This document shows, in pieces, positions 35,306 through 43,831 of a stretch of DNA of 64,000 nucleotides. The stretch comes from a bacterium (GTDB lineage: Bacteria; Cyanobacteriota; Vampirovibrionia; Gastranaerophilales; Gastranaerophilaceae). Both the position numbers and the translations under genes were made by a program. The stretch is taken from contig JAFXXK010000004.1 of NCBI GenBank assembly GCA_017542305.1, forward strand, positions 1 to 64,000, in the 5' to 3' direction. The notes under the pieces are model-generated. The model saw only the letters and a list, made by a program, of their open reading frames with translations. It was not told the origin of the DNA and did no database searches. The stretch's first letter is position 1; the number at the start of each line of letters is the position of its first letter.

Positions 35306-36982
35306 ATGGTTAGGGTATTATTAGTATCACAGCGTTCAGATAAAATTGAACAGTATTCGGACTTGTTTAAAAAGCTTCGGTATGATTTTGATACGCTTTC
35401 CGATGAAACTATGGTTGCGGATTATCTTTCGGGTGCGGAATGTGATATTTTGGTTTTTGATACTTTATCGTCCGGAATTAATTATGACAGACTTGTTAAA
35501 AAAATCAGATCAGTTCTCGAACTGTCAGCATTACTTCTTATAGTCGGAAAAGATTATTCGGATAAAGAGTTGTTAAAACAAGCGAATGCTCTTATATACG
35601 ACGATATGAACGATGAGTTGATATCAAGTATTTTCGGAATGAATGTCAGAATGAGAACAAGTCTTAAAAAACTTTCGGATACAAACAGAGATTTGGCTGA
35701 CAGCAACTATCGATTAAATGCCCTGTACGCAACAAGTTCACAGTTCGCAGGTTCACTTGATAAAGAAAAGCTGATTGATTATATGCTTGAGGGTATGGAT
35801 AAGGCTTTAAGCTATTCTCTTACAAGTACATTATCATTTTGTCACGGTGAAGAACCTTTACTTTTGATTAATTCATTGTATGAATTGTCGGAAGAATTAA
35901 TAAACTCTCTGAAAATGCGTGCAGTATTGCAGTATAAATCTTTATTCGAAGGAAAAGAGCTGCCTTATGAGGTTGATGCTCAAACCCTGAAAGTTAGAAA
36001 ACTTGTAAAATATTCCGCAAACAGATTTAATTTTACGCTGTTTCAGTATGACAATTTGTTTTCTCCTATTGCATTGGGTGATAACTTTTTCGGGTGTGTG
36101 GAAATATTTAAAGATGTTCCGTTTAGTGATGAAAACGCAACCTGTTTCAGAACAATTGCGCAGCAGGTTACTTTACCGTTAAAAAGCGCAACTCTTTATC
36201 AGGATTTGCAGGAATCAAATAAGAAACTTGAAAGATTGGAACGTTTAAAATCGGAGTTTATTTCTATTGTATCTCACGAGCTAAGAACCCCATTAACATC
36301 TATTAAAAATTCGCTCGATATAATGCTTACCGGAAAATGTGGGGATGTTACCCCGTCTTACGAAAAATTCTTGGAAATGGCTAAAAGAAATTCGCAAAGG
36401 TTGTCAGGAATTATTAATGATCTGCTTGATTTGTCGAAAATCGAAGCAGGCAAAATGGATTATCATTTCAAAAATACGGATATTAATTCCGTAATTGATT
36501 ATGTTAAATCTTCTCTTACGATTTTGGCAAAAGACAAAGGACAGGAGATTGTTGCTGTTGAAGGGGCAGATTTACCGCAGATATATGCAGATTCGCAGCG
36601 TTTGGAGCAGGTGCTTACAAATCTTGTTTCAAATGCCGTTAAATTTACTCCTGAAGGGAAGAAAATTACTATTACATCAGAATTTGTAAACTCAAGTAAT
36701 CTCAATTATCCTGATATTTTTTCTGACAATTTAGATAAACTAAATGGGGATTATATTCTTGTGAGTGTAAAAGATGAGGGTATTGGTATAGCATATGAAA
36801 ACCTTCTCCATGTGTTTGATAAATTTGCGCAGATAGAAAATTCACTTTCCCGTAAAAACGGTGGTTCAGGTTTGGGTTTACCTATTGCAAAACAACTCGT
36901 TGAAGCTCATAAAGGTGCAATTTGGTGTGACAGTGAACCGGATAAAGGTTCGACATTCAGTTTTGTAGTGCCGATAGCATAG
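35306..36982 (+). CDS. Orphan sensor histidine kinase with degenerate receiver
   Basis: 558 residues, no TM segment. Residues 1-~115 follow a CheY-like fold (VRVLLVSQR... CDILVFDT... LLLIVGKDY) but lack the acidic pair expected after the first strand. A coiled coil (~118-140) leads into a GAF-like domain (~145-300). HisKA follows with H324 in SHELRTPLTSIKNSLDIM, then the HATPase with NLVSNAVKFTPEG, VKDEGIGIAYEN and GGSGLGLPIAKQLVEAH. No response regulator is adjacent. It is a cytosolic sensor whose signal probably enters through the receiver-like or GAF domain. Confidence 0.9.
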   Translation: MVRVLLVSQRSDKIEQYSDLFKKLRYDFDTLSDETMVADYLSGAECDILVFDTLSSGINYDRLVKKIRSVLELSALLLIVGKDYSDKELLKQANALIYDDMNDELISSIFGMNVRMRTSLKKLSDTNRDLADSNYRLNALYATSSQFAGSLDKEKLIDYMLEGMDKALSYSLTSTLSFCHGEEPLLLINSLYELSEELINSLKMRAVLQYKSLFEGKELPYEVDAQTLKVRKLVKYSANRFNFTLFQYDNLFSPIALGDNFFGCVEIFKDVPFSDENATCFRTIAQQVTLPLKSATLYQDLQESNKKLERLERLKSEFISIVSHELRTPLTSIKNSLDIMLTGKCGDVTPSYEKFLEMAKRNSQRLSGIINDLLDLSKIEAGKMDYHFKNTDINSVIDYVKSSLTILAKDKGQEIVAVEGADLPQIYADSQRLEQVLTNLVSNAVKFTPEGKKITITSEFVNSSNLNYPDIFSDNLDKLNGDYILVSVKDEGIGIAYENLLHVFDKFAQIENSLSRKNGGSGLGLPIAKQLVEAHKGAIWCDSEPDKGSTFSFVVPIA

Positions 36983-37074
36983 TCATTCAGACTTTTTATG
37001 ATTTTGTCAAGTTTGTTAACATTTGTAAATTATATAATGTTTATATAATCAAAAAGGCAATTATGTAAAAAGTA

Positions 37075-37104
37075 TTGTTTTTATGTATATATATAAGGTA
37101 TAAT
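37075..37104 (+). promoter_or_regulatory. Promoter of small 57-residue gene, leaderless
   Basis: TTGTTT (37075-37080), an 18-nt spacer, perfect TATAAT (37099-37104), then 6 nt to the ATG at 37111. Confidence 0.55.
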
Positions 37105-37110
37105 AATATT

Positions 37111-37284
37111 ATGAGTAACAAAGACGAGAGAAATTTAACCGTAATAGAATCCGTACAGACGGAAACAAAGGTCGAAACCGTGAAAAAGACTTCACGGCAG
37201 ACAAATCCTATTACTAAAAAATTTGTTGAATTTCATCTCGATAAAGCCGATAAATTTAAAGTAAAGGATTTGTTTAAGAAATAA
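37111..37284 (+). CDS. Small hypothetical protein (57 residues)
   Basis: The longer frame upstream is promoter sequence, so the internal ATG is taken as the start. The product is polar, begins MSNKDERNLTVIESV, and its C-terminal half is Lys-rich (FVEFHLDKADKFKVKDLFKK). No motif is recognised. The consensus -10 exactly 6 nt before the ATG supports expression as a leaderless mRNA. Confidence 0.55.
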   Translation: MSNKDERNLTVIESVQTETKVETVKKTSRQTNPITKKFVEFHLDKADKFKVKDLFKK

Positions 37285-37301
37285 CCAAACTCCTTTAAAA
37301 T

Positions 37302-38213
37302 TCAGGCTCTCGGGTGTGTTTCGTTATACACTTCTTTCATGTGCTGAGATGAAATATGAGTATATATCTGGGTATTAGAAATACTTGCGTGTCCCAAAAG
37401 CTCCTGTACTACACGCAAATCGGCACCGTTCTCAATTAAATGCGTTGCAAAACTGTGCCTGAAAACGTGCGGAGTAACATGTTTAGGTAAATCAATTTTT
37501 TCGACTATATCATTGATAACGTTTCTGACGGTTTTTGGCTGTAAGCGGTAGCCGGTATTGTTGATGAATACAGGGGAATCGTTATTTTGATTTACTTCAT
37601 ATCCTTTTGCAACAAGTGGTCTTGCGGTATCAATATATCTTTCAAGATATGATTTTGCACGGTCAGAAACGAGTATGATGCGTTCTTTCGCGCCTTTTCC
37701 GAATACCTTTATTTCATTTTCGTCAAGATTCAGGTCCTCAAAATTCAGTCCGCTAAGTTCAGAAATACGCATACCCGTTGCCCATAAGAGTTCGAGGATT
37801 GTTTTGTTCCTGAAACCCGCCGGGGTATCCATTTTTACGTTATTTAAAATTTGTTCCACCTCATACGTTGAGAGGAATTTTGGCAAATTTCTCGGTCGTT
37901 TGGGGGAATTTAGATTATCAGCCGGATTTGAGTCCACCTTTTTCTCCCGAAACAGGTATCTGTAAAAGGTTCTAAGGCTCGAAATTTTTCTTGCTAACGT
38001 CGTTTTTTTATACTGAAATTTTTGAATAAAATGTAAATATTCACGAATTTTTGAGAACGAAACTTCTTCGCAATTATCTTCATCAAGCCAGATTAAAAAG
38101 TCTAAAACGTCGGTGCAGTACGCTTTTGCGGTATGCTGTGAAAAATTCCTTTCAACGAGTATATACGCTTTAAATCCTTCAAGATCAATTTTTGAATTTT
38201 TGTTCAATCCCAT
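37302..38213 (-). CDS. xerC: Tyrosine recombinase XerC/XerD
   Basis: 303 residues, normal Xer length. N-terminal SAM-like core-binding domain (residues ~8-95) and catalytic domain with the full set of residues: R149 (ATGMRISEL), K174, H249, R252 (HVFRHSFATHL), H275 (LLGHASISN) and nucleophile Y284 (TQIYTHI). It resolves chromosome dimers at dif; the window shows no flanking attachment sites or cargo that would mark it as a phage or integron integrase. XerC versus XerD cannot be decided from sequence alone. Confidence 0.92.
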   Translation of the reverse strand: MGLNKNSKIDLEGFKAYILVERNFSQHTAKAYCTDVLDFLIWLDEDNCEEVSFSKIREYLHFIQKFQYKKTTLARKISSLRTFYRYLFREKKVDSNPADNLNSPKRPRNLPKFLSTYEVEQILNNVKMDTPAGFRNKTILELLWATGMRISELSGLNFEDLNLDENEIKVFGKGAKERIILVSDRAKSYLERYIDTARPLVAKGYEVNQNNDSPVFINNTGYRLQPKTVRNVINDIVEKIDLPKHVTPHVFRHSFATHLIENGADLRVVQELLGHASISNTQIYTHISSQHMKEVYNETHPRA

Positions 38214-38294
38214 AAGTTTACAAAGTTGCTTTTTTCTGATAACTATTATACAATATACTCAAAAGATTTAAAATAGTAAAGGGAAGATATAGAA

Positions 38295-40115
38295 ATGAAT
38301 TACAAAAAACTCTTCGTAGCATCATTAATCTGTGCAAGCATCCTAGGCGGTTCAGCTGCATTTTCGGAAGAATTGCAGGCACAAGTTGCGAAAACCGTTT
38401 CTGCAAATGTATATCACAGATATGCCCCAATCAGCCAAATGATTGAATATCATCAGTATAAAGAAGCTGACAATTCACTTAAATATGCTGAAAAATTACA
38501 TCCGGATGATGTAGAATTACAAAGTTTAAGAATATTATGGATGGCTTACCAACAAAAATTGGCTCCGGCTCAGGCTGAGTTAGACCACTTGTTGAAGCAA
38601 TATCCTGATTATGCACCGTTACATTATGCACAAGGTATGGTTTACCTGAAACGTCGTACTTCATCTGACGTTACATACATTCGTGATTCTAAAGATTTGT
38701 TAAACGATGCAATAAAAGAATTTGTTCAGGCAGTAAATATTAACGGCAATTACTATCAGGCATACAATGCTATGGGTATTGCAACTTTACAGCTTGGAAA
38801 CAGAGAAGACGCAAAAGAATTGTTCAAGACTGCAACAAATATTAACCCGAATTTTGCTAACGCTTATGACAACCTTGGTAATATCGAGTTGATTAACGGT
38901 AACTTAACAGAAGCTGAAAATTATCTTGCACAATCTTTGAGATGCAATTCTCACAACCCGACGGCAATGTACCACTTGGCACAGGTTGCTGTTCGTCAGA
39001 AAGATTATAACAAGGCATTGACTTGGTTGAACCATTCACTCCATATCAATCCTAATTCTTCACCGGCATTGACACTTCAGGGTGAATGCTATTTGGTACA
39101 AGGCAACCAGGCTGCGGCTATTAACTCATTCAAAAAAGCTATTACCGTAAAACCTGAAAATACACGTCCTTATATCAACTTGGCAAACGTATATGAAAAA
39201 CGTGACGATGCTGAATTTGCAATCGAACAACTCAAGACCGCTATCGCTATTAACCCAGGTTATGCTGATGCGATTATGAGGGTTGCAGACTTATCATTAG
39301 AAGAAAGAAAATATTATCAGGCTTTAGACTACTATTCAAAATTAGTTAATGACCCGACATACGGTAATGATGCTATCGTAGGTTTGGCTAATACATATTA
39401 TGAAATGTCTAAAGATAAAGGTGACAGCGGAAGATTCACTACAAATAAAGAACTCTATATGGCTTACGACTATATCAACGAAGCTATCAAACGTGTTCCT
39501 AACAGATTAGACTTCCACCTTGCAAAAATTAAACTTGCAAGATTGACTCACCAATTACCTATGACAAAAGACAGTATCAATTATATTATCCAGTCATCAG
39601 GCAATTCTGTTATGGATAACGTAATTAAAGGTGAAGCATATTTGGCTTTGGGTCGTGAAAGCGATGCTGTTTATACGTTTGAAACAGCTGTTAACTTTGC
39701 GGACAATGTTCAAGACGAATTGTATTTGGCTGAAATTCTTGTTCACAATAAACAATTCAGAACTGCTCGTACTGCTTTGAAAAAAGCTCTGATGCAGGAT
39801 CCTGAAAATGTTATTGCTAAAAATGGTATAGCATACATTGACCTTTGTGAAACCAAATCCAATGAATTCTTTGATATTGCTCAAAGAGAATACAAAGAAG
39901 GTAACTATGCTTCAGCTATTGAATATTGTAACAAAGCAATTGACTTCTACCACAACAGTCCTGACATCACTAAGTTAAAAGCTATGTCATTTGAAAAAGA
40001 ACTTAATTACTCAGGTGCTATTAAGTACTACAAGCAATACTTAGAAATGAGTCCGGGTGCTGCTGATACAGAATACATCCAGTCACTCATAGCAAAATAT
40101 AGTGAAAAAGTATAG
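38295..40115 (+). CDS. Large exported TPR-repeat protein
   Basis: 606 residues. Signal peptide (MNYKKLFVASLICASIL...AAFSE, cleavage near residue 24). Almost all the rest is TPR: at least twelve helix pairs, the clearest being NYYQAYNAMGIATLQLGNRE, NFANAYDNLGNIELINGNLT, NPTAMYHLAQVAVRQKDYNK and NTRPYINLANVYEKRDDAE. A periplasmic protein-interaction scaffold is likely. Codon use is richer in G/C-ending codons than in the neighbours, as for a highly expressed gene. Confidence 0.88.
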   Translation: MNYKKLFVASLICASILGGSAAFSEELQAQVAKTVSANVYHRYAPISQMIEYHQYKEADNSLKYAEKLHPDDVELQSLRILWMAYQQKLAPAQAELDHLLKQYPDYAPLHYAQGMVYLKRRTSSDVTYIRDSKDLLNDAIKEFVQAVNINGNYYQAYNAMGIATLQLGNREDAKELFKTATNINPNFANAYDNLGNIELINGNLTEAENYLAQSLRCNSHNPTAMYHLAQVAVRQKDYNKALTWLNHSLHINPNSSPALTLQGECYLVQGNQAAAINSFKKAITVKPENTRPYINLANVYEKRDDAEFAIEQLKTAIAINPGYADAIMRVADLSLEERKYYQALDYYSKLVNDPTYGNDAIVGLANTYYEMSKDKGDSGRFTTNKELYMAYDYINEAIKRVPNRLDFHLAKIKLARLTHQLPMTKDSINYIIQSSGNSVMDNVIKGEAYLALGRESDAVYTFETAVNFADNVQDELYLAEILVHNKQFRTARTALKKALMQDPENVIAKNGIAYIDLCETKSNEFFDIAQREYKEGNYASAIEYCNKAIDFYHNSPDITKLKAMSFEKELNYSGAIKYYKQYLEMSPGAADTEYIQSLIAKYSEKV

Positions 40116-40133
40116 TTAAAAACCCGAAAAATC

Positions 40134-40400
40134 ATGGCAAAATTTGATATTCGCAAATCATTTGAAATATTCTGGAGAGAGCCCTTGAGTATTTTGAAAG
40201 AGGGCTTATTTCAGATTGTCAATATCAATACCGCCGATAATATATTTGAAAAGAGTCCTACCGTTAACATAGATTTTATGAAAGACGGCAGGACTCAAAT
40301 TACTGTTGTTAACAGTGACAAAATGTATAATCTTTTCCAGACGGTATTGTTCAGAAAACGTATGAAAGACTCCAAAGAAAAAGCATTATCGATGAAATAA
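40134..40400 (+). CDS. Small hypothetical protein after TPR gene
   Basis: 88 residues, soluble, with mixed strands and helices (FEIFWREPLSILKEG; TVNIDFMKDGRTQITVVNS). No motif recognised. It begins 18 bases after the TPR gene without a clear ribosome-binding site and is probably on the same transcript. Confidence 0.55.
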   Translation: MAKFDIRKSFEIFWREPLSILKEGLFQIVNINTADNIFEKSPTVNIDFMKDGRTQITVVNSDKMYNLFQTVLFRKRMKDSKEKALSMK

Positions 40401-40426
40401 TCCATTAAACTTTTTGTCGGATGTTT

Positions 40427-40960
40427 CTACTTCAATTTTTTGTCGATAGCTATGCCGAATATTCTCAGAGCTATACAAATAATTGTCCAGATAGTATCCA
40501 GCATATTCCATTCTTCAACATGGGCATAAGGATATGCTTTTTTATTAACTTCATTAATCTTGTACTGAACATATGCCATCGGTAATAAAAACAATAAGTA
40601 TAAAATGATGTCTGTTACGGCATTATTAATAGTTGGGATAAATCCTATCAACAGAAAAATAATTGCCAGCCATGTTGCGCTTATATCAAACTTTACACCA
40701 TGTTCATTTGCGTGTTTTTCAATTATCTTGAACAAGGAAAAGTTAAAAATCCACATAAAGCCCGAACGCCAAAATGGGCTAATTTTGTAATTATAATCAA
40801 CAGCAACTTTTTTCCACATTTTATAATTCCATCTGAAAAGCCAAAGACCAAATGTAGCCCAGCTTATCAAAATGAATTTTGCCATCGGAATGGTATGAAA
40901 ATCATATTTGTTATTCTCATTCAGAATATCATTCGGTGTATTTATAGGTATATTATTCAT
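40427..40960 (-). CDS. DUF4234-like integral membrane protein
   Basis: 177 residues with four to five TM helices. The first is FHTIPMAKFILISWATFGLWLFRWNYKMWK, close to the pattern of DUF4234 (a conserved 'kF.lLs..TfGlY...W.Yk.wk' segment). A long loop follows, then helices at ~98-115 and 118-140. Function unknown. It is expressed from a strong leaderless-type promoter (TTGACC-N18-TATAAT-N6-ATG). Confidence 0.65.
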   Translation of the reverse strand: MNNIPINTPNDILNENNKYDFHTIPMAKFILISWATFGLWLFRWNYKMWKKVAVDYNYKISPFWRSGFMWIFNFSLFKIIEKHANEHGVKFDISATWLAIIFLLIGFIPTINNAVTDIILYLLFLLPMAYVQYKINEVNKKAYPYAHVEEWNMLDTIWTIICIALRIFGIAIDKKLK

Positions 40961-40966
40961 AGCTGT

Positions 40967-40996
40967 ATTATATTGTTACCTTATATTATTGGTCAA
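40967..40996 (-). promoter_or_regulatory. Promoter of DUF4234-like gene, leaderless
   Basis: On the minus strand: TTGACC (40996-40991), an 18-nt spacer, perfect TATAAT (40972-40967), then 6 nt to the ATG. Confidence 0.6.
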
Positions 40997-41012
40997 TATA
41001 TTTACAAAATAT

Positions 41013-41798
41013 TTACTTAAAATAGTATTCTATTTCAGAATCCAAATCTAATTTTTTTGCATTTTTTCTGAAAATTTTCGATTTTAAACCCCATTTTGCA
41101 AGTCTGTATTTAATACTTACTCCCAAAACTCCAAAGCCGTATTTACATGAACGGATAAAATTAATTGAGGATGCCTCTTTAAAATATTTTGTGGGGCAGG
41201 AAATTTCACCAATGTTGTAATCGTTGTAAAACATTAAAGCTATTACCTCATTGTCGAAAATAAAATCATCGTCACAAGACTCAAGAGGTAATTCTTTTAA
41301 CACTTTTGCCGTGAATCCTCTAAATCCGGTGTGATACTCGGATAATTTCTGATTTATTAAAACATTTTCAAATGCAGTCAGGCATTTGTTTGCGATAAAT
41401 TTGTATAAAGGCATACCGCCTTTTAATGCTGAATTTCCGAGCATACGGGAAGCGAAAACGGCATCATATTGTTCAAATGCCATCATTGAAACTATTGCGG
41501 GAATAAGTTTAGGCGTATATTGATAATCCGGGTGCAACATCACAACGATGTCTGCCCCGGATTTCAATGCTGCTTTATAACAAGATTTCTGGTTGCCGCC
41601 ATATCCTCTGTTTTCCTTATGAACAATGGTTTTAATACCTAAATTTTTTGCGACTTCTCTGGTTTCATCCTGTGAATTATCATCTACAAGAATAACCTCA
41701 TCTACAAAGTCTTTATATATTTCATCATAAGTCTGTTTTAGAGTCTTTGCCGCATTATATGCAGGCATAATTACGACGACTTTTTTCCCGTTAATCAT
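41013..41798 (-). CDS. GT2-family glycosyltransferase
   Basis: 261 residues. Seen: VVIMPAYNAAKTL, ILVDDNSQDETREVAKNLG, the KENRGYGGNQKSCYKAAL segment and MLHPDYQY (the DxD-like metal site, here HPDY) and GFRGFTAKVL. The layout is that of polyprenyl-phosphate glycosyltransferases (DPM1/GtrB type), although no TM tail is present. The C-terminus is Lys-rich. Its ATG overlaps the hpf stop by one base, so it is coupled to hpf. Confidence 0.88.
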   Translation of the reverse strand: MINGKKVVVIMPAYNAAKTLKQTYDEIYKDFVDEVILVDDNSQDETREVAKNLGIKTIVHKENRGYGGNQKSCYKAALKSGADIVVMLHPDYQYTPKLIPAIVSMMAFEQYDAVFASRMLGNSALKGGMPLYKFIANKCLTAFENVLINQKLSEYHTGFRGFTAKVLKELPLESCDDDFIFDNEVIALMFYNDYNIGEISCPTKYFKEASSINFIRSCKYGFGVLGVSIKYRLAKWGLKSKIFRKNAKKLDLDSEIEYYFK

Positions 41799-42160
41799 TA
41801 TTCTTCTTCTGCTGCGGCTACCTTTTCTTCTACAACGTCAGTTCTGATAGAAGATTTATCCGAACCGATAGATTTATCTTTAAATTTGTTAACCTGTCTG
41901 ATTAATTTATCAGCAAGCAAGTCAATACTTTCATACATAGAATCTGCAGCTTCTTCACATCTGATAACAGTTGTGTTTAATTTGCAGTTAACTTCAGCAA
42001 CATGTTTTCCTGATGCTGCAGGATTTTTGATTACTGATAAAATAACGTCAATTCCTTGAATCTGGTCATAATGAGTAGTTACTTTACCGATTTTTTCTTT
42101 TACATAAGCTTTAATAGCGTCTGTAATTTCAATGTTTCTACCATTTACGTGAATGTGCAT
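41798..42160 (-). CDS. hpf: Ribosome hibernation promoting factor, short form
   Basis: 120 residues. A single RaiA/HPF domain (beta-alpha-beta-beta-beta-alpha): MHIHVNGRNIEITDAIKAYVKEKIGK, IDVILSV, HVAEVNCKLN, CEEAADSMYESIDLLADKLIRQVNKFKDK. The long-form C-terminal dimerisation domain is missing and the tail is acidic (EEKVAAAEEE), so it is the short type that needs RMF-like partners or works as a 70S inactivator. GGAGGT precedes the ATG. Confidence 0.93.
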   Translation of the reverse strand: MHIHVNGRNIEITDAIKAYVKEKIGKVTTHYDQIQGIDVILSVIKNPAASGKHVAEVNCKLNTTVIRCEEAADSMYESIDLLADKLIRQVNKFKDKSIGSDKSSIRTDVVEEKVAAAEEE

Positions 42161-42182
42161 TTATACCTCCGTGTCTAACATT

Positions 42183-42204
42183 GGTACGGTAATCCGTACC
42201 CTAC
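42183..42204 (-). repeat. REP-like GTAG hairpin
   Basis: On the minus strand GTAGG precedes the perfect 7-bp hairpin GGTACGG-ATTA-CCGTACC. The GTAG-plus-hairpin layout is the same as at 4.06 kb and 2.05 kb, though the stem sequence differs. It lies upstream of hpf, where it could also act in the 5' region of the transcript. Confidence 0.55.
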
Positions 42205-42407
42205 TCGAACAGTATAACATAAGTTTTAAAATTTTTAAAGGCAATGTTTAATTAAAATTGAGAAAACTTTTACATTTTTTATCAAATAAAGGTTGTCAGG
42301 ATATAAAGATATTAAAGCTGTCCTATAATTCATCGTTGAATTAGGTTACGAAATGAATACAGAATTAAAAATTCCATTCTGTACTTAATGTTTTATTTCT
42401 TTTATAT

Positions 42408-42620
42408 CTATGCTTCTTCTTCTTCAATTAAGAACTGTTGTAATTCTACATTAGGAGTACCGATTACTCTTACAAGTTCCAAAACGGAAGCTTTCATCTG
42501 ACATTTTTGTGAAGACCCGTTAAAGAAATCTTTGTAAAAACAACCTTCACAATTACAACCTCTTTTATAACAATCAAGCGCTCCCGGTGTCCATCTTCTT
42601 ACCGCAACAGCTCTGCCCAT
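42408..42620 (-). CDS. Small Cys-rich protein (CYKRGCNCEGCFYKDF)
   Basis: About 70 residues from the ATG chosen; a TTG six codons upstream is possible. Four cysteines cluster in ALDCYKRGCNCEGCFYKDF and a fifth lies in SQKCQMKAS, enough to bind zinc or an Fe-S cluster. The tail VLELVRVIGTP plus an acidic end is regular. I do not know the family name, although I have the impression that similar short proteins occur in gut Melainabacteria and Elusimicrobia. The ~390 bases before it hold no other gene. Confidence 0.6.
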   Translation of the reverse strand: MGRAVAVRRWTPGALDCYKRGCNCEGCFYKDFFNGSSQKCQMKASVLELVRVIGTPNVELQQFLIEEEEA

Positions 42621-42882
42621 ATCCCTACTTCTTAACAATTTATGTAATCTCCAAATTATCTACTCACCTGTACGATTTCGAATTGGTTTAATAATATATT
42701 ACACCAATTATTAATATGAGTTACACTCATACCTGAAATCTATCCCCCTTAGGCTTCATGCCTCTCTGATATTTATATGATATGTAAAGGGATAAAAATT
42801 TTCAATAGTCGAACATGCCAATGTTAACATTTGTAACGAAGCCTTAAATGCCGTTATTGTTGCGTTTTTCGGATATTTTGTG

Positions 42883-42958
42883 CATGCAAATCATGCTCTC
42901 TGACATGGTTTTTAGTTTGTCAATCCATGAAATCATGCTTGCCGCATGTGTTTCCATG
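42883..42958. repeat. CATG array, seven copies
   Basis: CATG occurs at 42883, 42892, 42904, 42926, 42934, 42945 and 42955, with spacings of 9, 12, 22, 8, 11 and 10 bp, close to helical repeats. The rest of the 42.62-43.01 kb gap is AT-rich, without ORFs. A further CATG at 42814 is part of GTCGAACATG, whose reverse complement occurs in the second array at 56.06 kb. Confidence 0.5.
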
Positions 42959-42978
42959 ATTTTAATATATATTAAGTT

Positions 42979-43008
42979 TTGTAAAAAGTTATAAAATAAT
43001 GATATAAT
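42979..43008 (+). promoter_or_regulatory. Promoter of TIGR02757 gene, leaderless
   Basis: TTGTAA (42979-42984), an 18-nt spacer, perfect TATAAT (43003-43008), then 6 nt to the ATG at 43015. The CATG array lies just upstream of the -35. Confidence 0.6.
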
Positions 43009-43014
43009 ATTCCT

Positions 43015-43776
43015 ATGATTACCAAAATTGAACTTGATAAATTAGCCGATAAATATGAGAATGAGTATTTTATAAATTCTGATCCCGTAAAAATTCCGCA
43101 CATGTTCAAAACCAAGGAGGATATTGAAATTGCCGGTTTTATTTCCTCTTTGATAGCTTACGGTTCACGCAAAGTTTTTATAAAAAAACTGGATCAGTTG
43201 TTTGAAATAGCACAAAATGAGCCGCTTAATTTTATACTTAATTTTGAAAAAGGAATTTTGGGCGATTTTAATTACAGGTTTGGTAAGACAGAAGATTTTG
43301 ATAACATTTTTAAAGTTATGAAGGGACTGTATTCAAAGGACGGCGGGTTGGAAGATTTGTTTAAGTATGCCTTTGATACGGTCGGAACTCTTAAAAATCC
43401 TAATTTTTTTAAAATTATAACCGACTATTTTTATTCAAGGGTGCAAAATGGTGCCGGACAGGGTTTTTATTTTATGATACCTAATCCTGATAATGGCGGA
43501 GCAATGAAAAGAATGAACATGTTTTTACGTTGGATGGTTAGAAAACCGCCTGTGGATTTTGGAATTTGGAAGTGTATTCCGCAGTCGGAATTACTTATTC
43601 CGCTTGATGTTCATGTAGCTCGTGTATCAAGGGAAATGGGGTTATTGACAAGAAATTCAAATGATTTTAAAGCAGTTATAGAGTTGACGGAAAATCTTAA
43701 AAAATATAATCCTGATGATCCTGTAAGATATGATTTTGCGACATTCGGGTATGGGGTTAATAATAGTACAAAATAA
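43015..43776 (+). CDS. TIGR02757/DUF2400 family protein
   Basis: 253 residues. The family signature is visible: DPVKIPHMFKTKEDIEIAGFISSLIAYGSRKVFIKKLDQLF near the N-terminus, GAMKRMNMFLRWMVRK...DFGIWKCI in the middle, and ELLIPLDVHVARVSREMGLLTR towards the end (the LxDvHv segment is reminiscent of helix-hairpin-helix DNA glycosylases). From memory the family is placed near HhH-GPD glycosylases, but no activity is established. Expressed from a leaderless-type promoter next to a CATG array. Confidence 0.88.
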   Translation: MITKIELDKLADKYENEYFINSDPVKIPHMFKTKEDIEIAGFISSLIAYGSRKVFIKKLDQLFEIAQNEPLNFILNFEKGILGDFNYRFGKTEDFDNIFKVMKGLYSKDGGLEDLFKYAFDTVGTLKNPNFFKIITDYFYSRVQNGAGQGFYFMIPNPDNGGAMKRMNMFLRWMVRKPPVDFGIWKCIPQSELLIPLDVHVARVSREMGLLTRNSNDFKAVIELTENLKKYNPDDPVRYDFATFGYGVNNSTK

Positions 43777-43831
43777 TATTTAATCAGGCAAAATTCTGTT
43801 TTTTCATGTTTTATTATATATAGGAGTAGGT

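Noticed and set aside
37302-38213. XerC-like gene as a phage or integron integrase
   Set aside because: No attachment sites, tRNA, recombination directionality factor or cargo are next to it, and its length and motifs are those of housekeeping Xer.
42883-42958. CRISPR array or iteron origin from the repeated CATG
   Set aside because: The repeated unit is only 4 bp with variable spacers of 4-18 bp; no cas genes and no rep or dnaA gene are nearby.
42640-43014. Riboswitch in the long gap before the TIGR02757 gene
   Set aside because: The gene is predicted to be leaderless, so there is no 5' leader in which it could act, and no known riboswitch core was recognised.
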